64,000 nt of DNA from Cardiocondyla obscurior (lineage: Eukaryota > Arthropoda > Insecta > Hymenoptera > Formicidae), in the NCBI RefSeq assembly GCF_019399895.1, contig NC_091867.1, positions 310,001 through 374,000 on the forward strand. The letters run 5' to 3'. Shown here piece by piece: positions 1-10,070 of the stretch. How positions within the stretch are numbered: the stretch's first letter is position 1; each line of letters opens with the position of its first letter. A program made the translations under genes and the position numbers. A model generated the notes under the pieces. That model had not been told where the DNA came from. It saw only the letters and a program-made list of their open reading frames with translations, and searched no databases.

Positions 1-614
1 GACGATATTTGGCAGTTGCATAACTAGCGATAATCGTCTCACAAAAATTAACTTGCCATTAAGTATAACTTTTTATCATTTTGTACGTTGACTTATTGAC
101 CGTTAAATATTGCTGGCAATAAGCTGCCATACAATGTCAGTTTATAATAACTAAATCCTCAAATGTACTTAATATATTTCCCTTATACTTAAGTGAACTG
201 CCTTTTACCACAGGTACATTCTCTCTGCTCGAGGAATATTAAATATTGTACGTGAGTGGTACCTGATCGCACTATAGGTTTCCGATATCATGAAGCGGCG
301 CATTATAAAGGCATTTATTTTTCTTCAATTGATGTTGTAACACGGTAATTTCGGGTCCGGAAAGCTCGTCGGAAGCCAGCCAAGGTACGAGTGAAAAGAA
401 CCGAGACGTGGTAAACGTAAAAGAATAAGTGATTTATTATACTTGCTTAAGAACGAAAGAAATAATGTAGAGAAACAAATAATACTGTTTAAGAACGAAA
501 GAAATAATGTAGAGAAACAAATAATACAATAGCATAATAATGAACTAAAACAATATCCGTCGGAAGCTGGATTTAACGTGAGAAACGGTTCGGGCCGCTT
601 AGGCCGTATTACGG
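1..614. other. Non-coding AT-rich stretch
   Basis: I see no gene here. The sequence is AT-rich with many stops in all frames. The only structure I noticed is a short tandem duplication, listed separately. A minus-strand frame at 325-633 is low in complexity, with repeated FSTLFLSFL-type blocks produced by that duplication, and is not a credible protein. Confidence 0.6.
447..527. repeat. Two-copy 42-bp tandem repeat
   Basis: A 39-bp segment beginning TTAAGAACGAAAGAAATAAT occurs at 447-485 and again at 489-527 with no difference seen, a period of 42 bp. The near identity suggests a recent local duplication. No function is apparent. Confidence 0.9.
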
Positions 615-640
615 GTGTCAATTCCACGGACACGGGGTGG

Positions 641-960
641 CCGCCCGGGCCGTATCGGTCGTACGGTTTCCGTGGTCGTGAATTGGCGGCGTGGGTTACA
701 AGGTAGGCCGTTCAGGCCGTGTCGGTCAGACAGTTTCCGCGGTCGCGAGTCGGCGGCGCAGGTTACAAGGCCGCCGTTCAGGCCGTATCGTTCGGACAGT
801 TTCCGCGGTCGCGAGTCGGCGGTGCCGGTTACAAAGTAGGCCGTTCAGGCCGTATCGGTCGTACAGTTTCCGCGGTCGCGAGTCGGCGGCACAGGTTACA
901 AGGCGACCGTTCAGGCCGTATCGGTCGTACAGCTTCCGCGGTCGCGAGTCGGCGGCGCCG
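641..960. repeat. GC-rich minisatellite, 66-67 bp period, five units
   Basis: Units carrying CCGTTCAGGCCGTATCGGTC, followed by a TTTCCGCGGTCGCGAGTCGG block and a GGTTACAAGG junction, start at about 641, 708, 774, 841 and 907. The spacing is 67, 66, 67 and 66 bp. The first unit is the most diverged and the last runs out near 955. Because the period is not a multiple of three and the array is GC-rich, several frames on both strands are open; I treat these as by-products of composition, not genes. Confidence 0.9.
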
Positions 961-1020
961 CAGCGTAATTTGCCTACGAGGCTGAACGATAGGGCAGTGT
1001 CGGCGAGAGAGAGAGCGATC

Positions 1021-1546
1021 CGGAAGCGCCCGGTCGAGCAAAGGCTCGGGAGCGCCCAAGTCGTGGACAAAGCGGTCACGAGAACGGCCGGGAGCGCTCG
1101 GTCGAGGAAAGGCTCGGGAGCGCCCGAGTCTCGGAGGTGTCAGTGTCGAGGACGGCCGGGAGCGCCCGGTCGAGGGAAGGCTCGGGAGCGCCCGAGTCTC
1201 GGAGGTATCGTCGTCGAGGACGGCCGGGAGCGCCCGGTCGAGGAAAGGCTCGGGAGCGCCCGAGTCTCGGAGGTGTCGGTGTCGAGGACGGCCGGGAGCG
1301 CCCGGTCGAGGAAAGGCTCGGGAGCGCCCGAGTTTCGGAGGTGTCGGTGTCGAGGACGGCCGGGAGCGCCTGGTCGAAGGAAGGCTCGGGAGCGCCCGAG
1401 TCGTGGATAAAACGGTCACGAGGACGGCTGGGAGCGCCCGGTTGAGGAAAGGCTCGGGAGCGCCAGAGTCTCGGAGGTGTCGTCGTCGAAGACGGCCGGG
1501 AACGCCCGGTCGAAGGAAGGCTCGGGAGCACCCGAGTCCTGGAGGA
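1021..1546. repeat. GC-rich minisatellite, eight units of exactly 68 bp
   Basis: The anchor GGCTCGGG recurs at 1043, 1111, 1179, 1247, 1315, 1383, 1451 and 1519, a constant spacing of 68 bp. Typical units contain two short perfect hairpins with the same AGCG loop: CTCGGG-AGCG-CCCGAG and CCGGG-AGCG-CCCGG. Units one and six share a variant block (TCGTGGA[CT]AAA[GA]CGGTCACG) in place of the usual TCTCGGAGGTGTCG, which hints at a five-unit higher-order period of 340 bp. Long overlapping frames in several phases, including an Arg-rich plus-strand frame at 691-1410, follow from the composition and are not called as genes. Confidence 0.93.
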
Positions 1547-2527
1547 TTGGATGCTGGGGTGCTCCCCAGCGCGGAAAAGGTGCCTCGTCTGCGCTCGAGG
1601 CGGCTTATATATCCGTGGGCCCGGGAGTGGGGGACACCCCACTCCCGAGCGGTCTGTGGCGGCGCGCGGTACGGACGGTTGGACGGCCCGTGTTACCTGC
1701 TACGGTAATCCGCGTTACGCGCTGCGGGCGGCTGGTCGGCCCGCGCGTAAATTAAACTATGGCCGGGGCCGCGCGACGTTTTGGGCGAACGGTGGTGGTC
1801 GCGGCGCGGGGTCTGAAAGTTCCGTTTCGTGGCTTAATGCCACAATGTTCCTCCTCGGGGTCAAGGCTCCTCGGGGGTAATACATATTTTTCACGGCTTT
1901 AAGCCGCGCGCCTGATCTTAAATAATTTTATGGGCAGGGGACAATTGCCCCCCTGCCAGTAGGCCAGTCTGCATGAACGCGTTGGGGGAGGAGCCTGCCT
2001 CCCTTAATTCACGGTTATTTTTTAATACAATGTGCTGCCTTGGTTCTTCGGCCGGGGCAGCACTCAGGTGAATACAATATAAATATAATAATTTATTTGT
2101 GTATACAATTATTATTGCTACCCCTGGATCTATCACAGATATTTAACGTAAATATAATAAAAATGATCCAGGGGTCCACGCGACAGCTTTAATTAATTAA
2201 ATTTTAAAAAACGGGTATTTATAACTCGTCCCGCGGCATTCATACTCGTATAAAATACAATATTTTTTCGCGACATTTATTCTCAAATATTGAGACCCAC
2301 ACACGCGATGTTTAATATAAAATAAATGTATATAAAAATAAAATATAAATAAAAATAAAATATGATAAATTTGAACATGCGCAAATAAATAATAAATAAA
2401 TAAATAAATTACATGTAATTAAAAATTGTGGGCAGACAACGCACGCAACGCGACATTCATACTTTTCCGGAATAAGTTAGAACGAATGCAGTTACATTGA
2501 GGCCGGTTACAATATCACAATTGTTTC
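1547..2527. other. GC-rich then AT-rich non-coding flank with small hairpins
   Basis: The GC-rich composition of the minisatellite continues to about 1880 and then gives way to AT-rich sequence with AATA/TAAA-type simple repeats (about 2335-2410). No gene is visible. Three inverted repeats are present: 1622-1647 (11-bp stem), 1933-1957 (8-bp stem) and 2120-2175 (11-bp arms). The part next to 2528 would be the 3' untranslated region of the minus-strand retroelement, but its exact end cannot be fixed by eye. Confidence 0.5.
1622..1647. repeat. Perfect 11-bp hairpin with GACA loop
   Basis: CGGGAGTGGGG at 1622-1632 pairs perfectly with CCCCACTCCCG at 1637-1647 across a GACA loop. No U-tract follows, and a rho-independent terminator would make no sense in this nuclear genome. 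It lies just beyond the 68-bp array. Role unknown. Confidence 0.85.
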
Positions 2528-4693
2528 TTAATTCTCATTAGGCCGTGCGGGCCAGCGCCGGCGAATGGCTCTCGTAGGCGTCGCAGTCGCTCCAACCCCG
2601 GCGGGGCGGGAAGGAGCAGCGTATTGGCGAACGCCGAACACGTGTTCCACGTAAATGTCTTTTGACCAGCTAATGGTTTCCGATTTCATGAGGCGGCGCA
2701 TCATAGAGGCGTACGAGTTGCAAATTCGCAGCAGGCGTAGCACCTCCTCATTCGTCGGATCCCACGAGCCGAGAGCACCGATGACGAAAGCCGTCACGAC
2801 GACCCGGTATCCCTCGTGCTCGAGCGTCTCTGCCAATGGCGAATATTTAACAAGTTTCCTTGTCATTGCGTCATCGAACGCTTTCCAACGGTATCGCAGG
2901 ACACCGTGACGTCGCATATGACGACACTTTTCGTGGGCTTGTGCCTGACCACGAGGTCTGGGCGCAGCTCCGCCAGTTCCTCATCGATGCCCTCCATCCG
3001 CCGGTTCACTCGTTTCTTCTCTGGCAGCCGACAAGTCCTTCACAGCCGATGCAGTATCGCGTCGTTTCTTTTCTGGATGGCGGCTGTGTGAATCCCGCAA
3101 TGATTGATGACGTTGGGAAGAGTCTCGTCGGCCAACCCGCAACCCCGGCATCTCCGGTCCGACCCCCCCAACGGCGTGCATCGTTTAGAGGGCGAACATC
3201 CAGCCTGGCACGATGGATGGATCGCCAGTCGGCGAAGCGGGTATAACTGCCGCAGCGCACAAAGTGATTGCTCACCCCCGCGCGCCGCGACACATCGTAG
3301 ACCTTCCCCTGGTCCGGTTTGGCTATTAAATTGTAGCTGTAGAAGGCCGCCACTGCAGCGCATAGTCTCGTCACCACCTGGTTACGATCGCCAGGTGGGA
3401 TTTTTACGACTGCCTCGGCTTTGGGGGTACTACGGCATTCAACGAGCAGGTCTGGCTACCATCTCCGTCAGAGACGTTAGTGCGACGCTCCTGCCCGCCG
3501 TAAGCATACGAAAAGCGTGCGCGACGACCAAGACGTCAGCCAAGTCAGCTAACGGAAGCAGTCCACACCCCCCTCTCGGGGGAGGTAGACCACCTCCGCG
3601 CTCGCCCTTTGCGGGAGATTGAGCCAGGCCTTGGTTATACGTTTTATTTCTTTTTCCGCGATATAGAGGGGGCGCTTCATCACTGCGGCGCCCCGAAGTA
3701 GGAAGTCCACGCGTGGCAGGATGTTGGTTGCCACGGGGCCAGAGGGGCTCGGTCCACCTTGCGGAAGTCTTCAATGAGTCCCCCGATCATAGCATATAGA
3801 GTCTGGTCGACCCTGAAGTCGGTCGGCACTCCGAGATACCCATAGGACTCGCCTTCTGTCATGGAAGAAACGGGTCGTCCCTGGAAACTGAAGATCGTTG
3901 GCAGGATCCTTCCGCCTGCCCCCGCACCGATGTGGAGGGTGGCACATTTGTTCGGGTTAAATCGCAATCCCACCGCAGATGCTTCCTTCTCCGCAACAGC
4001 AAGCAGCCGCTGCATTCCCTCGGGCGTGTTGAACACCAGTGCAATGTCGTCCGCGTACGCGAGAGTGCTGTTGCGTACACCCGACAGATCGTACCCCGCA
4101 TCAACGCCGGTAACTGCACGTAGTACCGAGTCGATAGCGAGGTCAAATACTATCGGGCTCAGCGGACAACCTTGGCGCACCCCCGAGCGAATCGGGACGG
4201 GGTCTGTAAAGCCATCGGCGGTCCGCACCCGCGTGGAGCACCCATCATACATGGAGACCCATATATTGATGAGACCCCCCGGCACCCACAAACAGGTGAG
4301 AGCGTGACGGATAGTCGCGTGCGGGACCGAACCAAACGCGTTGGAAAGGTCCAGCCACGCCACCACCGCCTGCGGTCGAGCCTTCCGCACGTCAGTCAGG
4401 ACCTCCTGTAAGACAAAGTTGTGCTTAAAGCACCCCTTGCCCCGCAGGAATCCCTTCTGAGCCGGACTCAGCTTGTTGTTCTTGATCGCCCAGCCGGTTA
4501 GACGGTCGGCCACGAGCGCGGCGAAAAGCTTCTGGGTAGTGTCGCCGAGAGCAAGAGGACGCCAATGGTCTATGTTGTCCCGGTCTCTTTTTTTGTACAT
4601 GAGTACAGTGTTGAAGGTCTTCCAGGCCACGGGGACCGCCTTGAGTCGTAGGCATGAGTAGGGAATAAACACGGGTTTTAATCCATGGGGCAA
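2528..4693 (-). pseudogene. Decayed R2-like non-LTR retroelement (RT plus restriction-like endonuclease)
   Basis: Read on the minus strand, this is a 5'-truncated retrotransposon polyprotein broken by several frameshifts. The first block (4693 down to about 3730) is reverse transcriptase: a WRPLALGDTTQKLF segment, the SGVRQGCPLSP motif (about 4154-4180) and catalytic YADD at 4046-4057. After a frameshift near 3730 the thumb follows (ILPRVDFLLRG, WLNLPQRAS), then another shift near 3560. An ADWRSIHRARLDVRPLN block ends near 3180. A CCHC zinc motif (CRGCG, ETLP, HC) lies at about 3097-3150 in a third frame. The restriction-like endonuclease core RPDLVV...CDVTV lies at 2902-2964, followed after one more shift by KY...VGALGSWDP...WSKDIYVEHVFGVRQY, ending at 2528. 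This order (RT, CCHC, PD-D endonuclease) is diagnostic of the R2/R4/NeSL-type class. The leftmost residue of the RT frame is not an ATG, and N-terminal DNA-binding fingers are missing. The element is clearly dead; its clade within the class is uncertain. Confidence 0.9.
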
Positions 4694-4902
4694 TGAGCGG
4701 GGCGCGGGGACGGGGGAAGAATCTACGACGAGAGGAGCGTGGGGAGGGAGAATTTCAATAGCGTAGAGACGAGGGATTGTGAATATGAGTAATTCACCCC
4801 TCTCCTTTTTTTCTCTCTTATGTCACCACGTCAATGAGTTCTCTTTCTCTATACAGTTCCCTTACCGTAGATCCTTCCCCCGTCCTCACGCCTCGCTCAT
4901 TG
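4691..4902. repeat. 37-bp imperfect inverted repeat at the retroelement 5' break
   Basis: The arm at 4691-4727 and the reverse complement of 4866-4902 match at 33 of 37 positions (core CTTCCCCCGTC...CGCTCATTG), with a 138-bp spacer. Weaker similarity continues outward on both sides. A related sequence (GAGAGGAGC...GAGGGAATT) also occurs in direct orientation at about 4729 and 5077. The retroelement frame enters the left arm, so the arm either belongs to the element or marks the rearranged 5' junction. Confidence 0.75.
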
Positions 4903-5309
4903 CTCCTCAAGAATTAGAACTCACATGTCAGCAAAAATTTCTCATACCAACCATCTTTACACATCGTATGTATCAACCATTTTTACGCATTATATACATA
5001 TACCAGCCATTGCTCGTTGGTGTGCAAAATATAGTTTTTAATGATGGTATTGATACCATCGTCACTAACTTATAATGAGAGGAGCATGAGAGAGGGAATT
5101 TTTTCTGAGGTAAAGATGGAAAGATATAATAAAAAATTTATTTAATAAATTTTTTTAATATAGAAAAATCATACATACATAACTTAAAATAAAAAGAACA
5201 TACATTTTTAAAAAATAAAAAACATACATTATTAAAATAAAAAATCATACATATAATTAAAAAATAAAAAATACATAATACAGTTTTTTATAATATACAT
5301 CCCCCCTTC
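4903..5309. other. AT-rich non-coding stretch with simple repeats
   Basis: No gene is seen. At 4944-5000 a degenerate unit of about 28 bp (ACCAACCATCTTTACACATC type) occurs roughly three times. An 18-bp near-palindrome, GATGGTAT-TG-ATACCATC, lies at 5043-5060. From 5110 to 5300 the sequence is mostly A/T with repeated ATAAAAAATCATACAT-like words. Confidence 0.5.
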
Positions 5310-5865
5310 CCCGTCATACTCTTCAAGTATAGCCACAATTTCTGCAGCTGCTGTGACAATTAAAGTATCCAAGTTACTTTCCGGTTGCTACACGTATGCA
5401 GCCCAGTCATCGTGCGGGGGATAACAAATACAACTGTGTTCTAAAAAGAAAAAAATGATATTATTATAAAAAATTTTTTTGATACATAAATATTAAAAAT
5501 ATAAAAAGTATATACTTCAATCCCATGCCATGGAATTCTAACACGCACCTGGTGGGACGTATTTATCTCACACGCTGGAAAAAAAAAAAAATAATAATAA
5601 ATGATTGTATAAATATTTACAATTCTTATAAAAATGTATTTACCAATTAATTCGGTCGCTTTCTTTTAACGGATGGCAGGTCATCATCAATAAATGCAAA
5701 ACGTCTCGTGTGACCGCACAGATGTAGACGTTTGTCAACGATTCTTTTTTTTTCTTTTTTTATCTCTTCGCCAAATTGTTCTCGCGCGAGCACAATACGT
5801 TCGCGTGCATGCCGCACGTTTTCGGAAGTGAGCGAAAGAGGAAAGAATGAATGGGTCTGCATAAT
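5310..5865 (-). pseudogene. Possible remnant of a small spliced gene, unidentified
   Basis: I do not recognise this. On the minus strand, an open frame from ATG at 5862 runs 71 codons, with a charged middle (EEIKKEKKRIVDKRLHLCGHTRR) and a tail LPSVKRKRPN. Further on, a polypyrimidine tract and CAG near 5579 are followed by a piece ending ACCAG|GTGCGT, and then another pyrimidine tract plus TAG at about 5443. If these are spliced, the frame reads D-K-Y-V-P-P across the junction into EHSCICYPPHDDWAAYV. It then meets a TAG and continues open as QPESNLDTLIV...AEIVAILEEYDGEGG. The coherent frame across a GT-AG junction suggests a formerly coding gene or transposon exon; the internal stop suggests decay. 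It could also be chance. Confidence 0.28.
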
Positions 5866-8800
5866 TTATTTCCATCGTACCCGGCTAGAAAGCAGATCAA
5901 CATTTCTCCGCAGGCTCAGATAAAATAACATTAAAAAAATATAAAAAATATAAAAAAACTAATAACGATACGTTTGAGAAAATTATTTTCTTTATCGTAT
6001 ATTTTATCAAGCTCACGTACTTTAATTCTGTTAAATTGTAAAAAATTATTTGGTGCAATATTTTAACGTTTATCCGCTTTGTTTGTCTATTCCACCCGTC
6101 TTTTTCTCCCGGGTTACTAAAGAGAGGCAAGTCGCCGAGATTGATGAATTAAACCCGGCTGACGTATGATTCGCGGATTATTAAGCGTGTACCAGAATGA
6201 GTCAGCGCGACGTCGGATCTCGAGGAGAGTTACGGGGAGCTCGACGAGCTCTGCAGTGACTTGACCAATTCTATCTGATTACCTCGCCGAAAGTTTCGTG
6301 AAAAACCCGGGGCCCAGCTCTGGAAGTTGGCCGAAATCTCGAGCAAGCAAGTAACTCCTCGTCCTGTGTCGACTTCGAGTCGATTTCGCTAAAATCGTTT
6401 CCGTTTGAACGCCCGATTCTCTGAAAACTTTCGAGAGCGCGTGCATCTCCCGCGTGGATATTGCGTCAAAGATAGTTCGGTCGATCGAACTCGGGGAACG
6501 GATAAGGGAATTTTTACGAGACGCGTTTTATTAATATTCACGATACCGCCGTATCGTCGATTACGTCATTAATGACGGCGGGGCATTGAGTGAGCATCGA
6601 GCAGCATTTCCAAAATGGGATTACGCATTCGTCGTATTTACATAAAGGCGATTAGCATGCGCATAGTCGGGGTTAATTGACGTGACTGCAGCACGTATAG
6701 CACTAATAAATGGCCGAACTTGATCTAATTACCGGTCGCTATCGCGTATTGACGTGTGCATCGAAACGTAAACGTTAATTTCGGATCTGCGCTTTGACAT
6801 GTAATTGCATCTATTCGCTTATGCTCGATTGGTCACGGCGCTCATCGCAATCGTTTCCGTCGCGCCGCGGTTTCATCAAATTCAAAAACAAGCACTTTAT
6901 ACGCTCATAATTTTATATCAGTTGCCTCACTCGCGTAATCGTGCAATTACAATTGCATTACGCTGAAAATGTGCTTCAGCCGAGGGAAATATAACTACGT
7001 CGCGTTATGCTCGCTAAATGTGGAATTTCATGTGAAATTATGTCGGTAATTTTTGTTAAATTATATGTATATTTCCGATGCGCTAAATTTCAAATCCAAT
7101 TTGCTAAAACTTGTTATATGTTTTGCAAATACTTCGAGGCTGCATTAATGATAGTGATTGCACAATTGTTACCCTTCCTCCGCAGGCGCGATATAATTCG
7201 GCAATACTTCCTAATGAATTATTTTTATCTTTCTGCCAGCCAAGTTGCAGGAAGTACGTGAACGTAATAATTGCTATTTTGTATTTCCATATTATCACGT
7301 TTCCGTTTTATGATCACTTTCCATTTAATTAAAACCGGTTCGGCAATTTTCGACTAGTTATAATTAATTTTCGGCGTAAAGTTTAACGGTTTATTTCCGT
7401 TTGGCTTAGCATACACAATCGAAAATAGTGCTTATTCAATTATCAAAATTTAACAACCATTTATTTGACGAACCGTGTACGTTTAATTTATTTTAAATAT
7501 ATTTTCGATCATTATGCAGATATTAATTTGCAAATTTCTGCAATGTGGTTTGCTATTTTAATATTTGCATCGCTTAGCGAATGTAGTAACATATATATCT
7601 GGTTAGAATTCTTCGTAATCGATTATTATTGGCTTTATTTCTGTCGATATCGGGCTAGTGTGAAATATTTATCGGTATAATCTCCTCCTCTCGCGCGCGT
7701 ACATACATACATGTATATATTTTCCCTTTATTCATTATCACTAAAACATATGATCTATGTTCGGAATTTCCTATGCACGGTATGTGATTGATTTACCGGG
7801 AAATGAAAAACTATCGTCTCAGCAGCGCGGAGGTAGTGAGGCTGTGTTTTGAGTACTGTCCGTTCCCCGAGCAATTACTGCGAAGTAATCTGCACCAGCA
7901 GCCGTTTGTATCCTCGCGAAGCATTCGTGAAAAGACTTTGCCACAACGTAACGCTGGCTTAATTACGAACCAGAACGCTTAGCGTGCCCAGGGCAGTTCG
8001 GTATCCGCGGTTAATCAAGTACCGGGAGCGAGGATGAGGGCGGCAAGTGACGATGGGGACGCTGGTGCGAGTACAGACATCGGTTTCTCTGATCCGAATA
8101 CAAACGCGCGCTCGCATTTGCTTAAGTAAACGAGTTTCTCCGGGCTGGTCGATCGGTCGAGCGACCGTCGTCGCGGGTACTACCAGGGGGGGTCACTTCG
8201 ATGTTTGCGAGTTCAAGTTCCACTTTGGAAGCCCTCAGTAAACCGCAAGCCGCATGCCGTATTTCCCTTTGAGCCGCCTCTCTTCCTTCGCATCCTTCCG
8301 CCACGCTTTTACCGCCGTCGTTCGATCCCATTCACCGCCTTCCGCCCATCCGGCAGGCTTTTCCGGCTACGGATCACCGTGGAACCGCGACGAAAATCTT
8401 TTTCATTTCGTTGAACGATAACTCCGTGGTCTCTCGTGACGTGCATAATTCGGGAACGTTTCTTTCGGCGTATTTAGAGATAAAATTGAATTTTCTACAA
8501 CTTTGTGCCTTTTCGCATATTAAAAAGTTTAATTTACTTATTTAAATTTTTGCAAAATAAAAATTTAAAAAGAAAATAGGTTTGATTTCAATTTTATTTT
8601 CATCGTAATCTCAGATAATTTTTATGTTACTCTGGAGGATTTTTTTTTTGTTGTTTCGAATCGCGTCCACGATACGTGCAACGTTTTAGAAGCTTTCTAT
8701 CTCTGACTTTACTGGAAGAGCCACCGATAAACCACAGCGACTCGTCCCAATTCCCTTTGAATGCTCTCGCGTTTCCTCTCTCTTTCTCTTTTTCTTACCG

Positions 8801-10023
8801 CATCCGATCTCTATCGATTCCTTCATTTATCGAACATGACGATTCACCGTTTGGCGATGGTGAGACGGGTAAAATATCTTCCCGCAATCTCTTCTGCAAT
8901 GTATGGAATTTCGCCACTATCCAAAAGAGGATAGACACGAAAACTTATGTAAATTGATGACCCCGGCCGATTCCATTGCAGTGCTATTGAATATACATTA
9001 TTTAACCTCCCTCGAGCAATCAAATGCTAAAATGTCGATCACCGGCACTTGACGTGGCAGCCGTGTCACCGTTTCGTCGACCCAGATTTCGATATGAGGC
9101 TCAAATATACGATAAACTCGGTATTATACCGATAGATCGATAAATCCGCGATTTGAGCAGAAAAATACTTAAACATTCGCACATCTTTCCCGGAGACAGT
9201 TGTCGGCATTATTAATTAGTCATAGCGCGGACGGAACGAATTCTGCTCTGAACTTTCTCTGTGAACGAATGATAAACAGCTTCGTAGATTCGGCTAACTA
9301 CGACGAACACTTTGATTGAATGTACCAAGTGACGGAATAACTAATTGGTCCATTTTAGGAGAAGTTGAAAGTTCTCGCGGATGCTGTCGTAGATGGGCGG
9401 AAAAGTGTTGGACGATGGATAGTCGAAAGAGCAGGCGGCGGAAAAAGGGATAGAGAGATAGAGAGAGAAAATGGGGACGTCTAATGAAAAGTTTGCTCAT
9501 CTTTTTGCATTCGGCGTCGGGGAACGTTGGGCGAGACGCGAAGAGCAGGGAGGGAAGCTACATAATCAGTCTTAACTCGGAAGGATGTCGCTAATTTGTT
9601 CAGGCCGCGGAATCACGACGGTGGTCGACGGAGTTTGCGGCTGGTGACAGGCACGCGGGCCACGGCGAGTTTCGAGACGGTCGCCGAAAGTGCCGTTGTC
9701 GTCGGAAAAATTCCCCGTCAGAGCAGCGACTACGAAAAGAGAGACAGCCAAAATAAAACGTAACCGTCGGGCGCGACGACGAATCAGAAGCGGGAACTAA
9801 TTTCGCAACACCGACACAAACAGAGGAGGAAAAGGAGCGAGATTTCGGCGTTAATTAAAAGTTCCCCAAAACGTAATGCCATCCGCCATCTGATTATGAT
9901 CTGAGATAGTCTAACGAGTCTTCTAGGAACTTCTACCTCCTAACCTAACCGACGTTGCACTTCGATGATACGGGCACCGGCACGAAATCCCGGAATACCC
10001 GTTGTACATGATGCGCAATTATC

Positions 10024-10070
10024 TCACCTCCTCTTTTCTCTCTCTCTTTCTCTCTCTCCTCTCTTTGTCT
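10024..10070. repeat. CT-rich microsatellite
   Basis: Interrupted (CT)n tract with CTTTT and CTTTC breaks. Confidence 0.8.

Noticed and set aside
691..1642. Long overlapping Arg-rich frames on both strands (up to 239 codons)
   Set aside because: They follow the minisatellite units, occur in several phases on both strands, and owe their openness to GC richness and repeat period.
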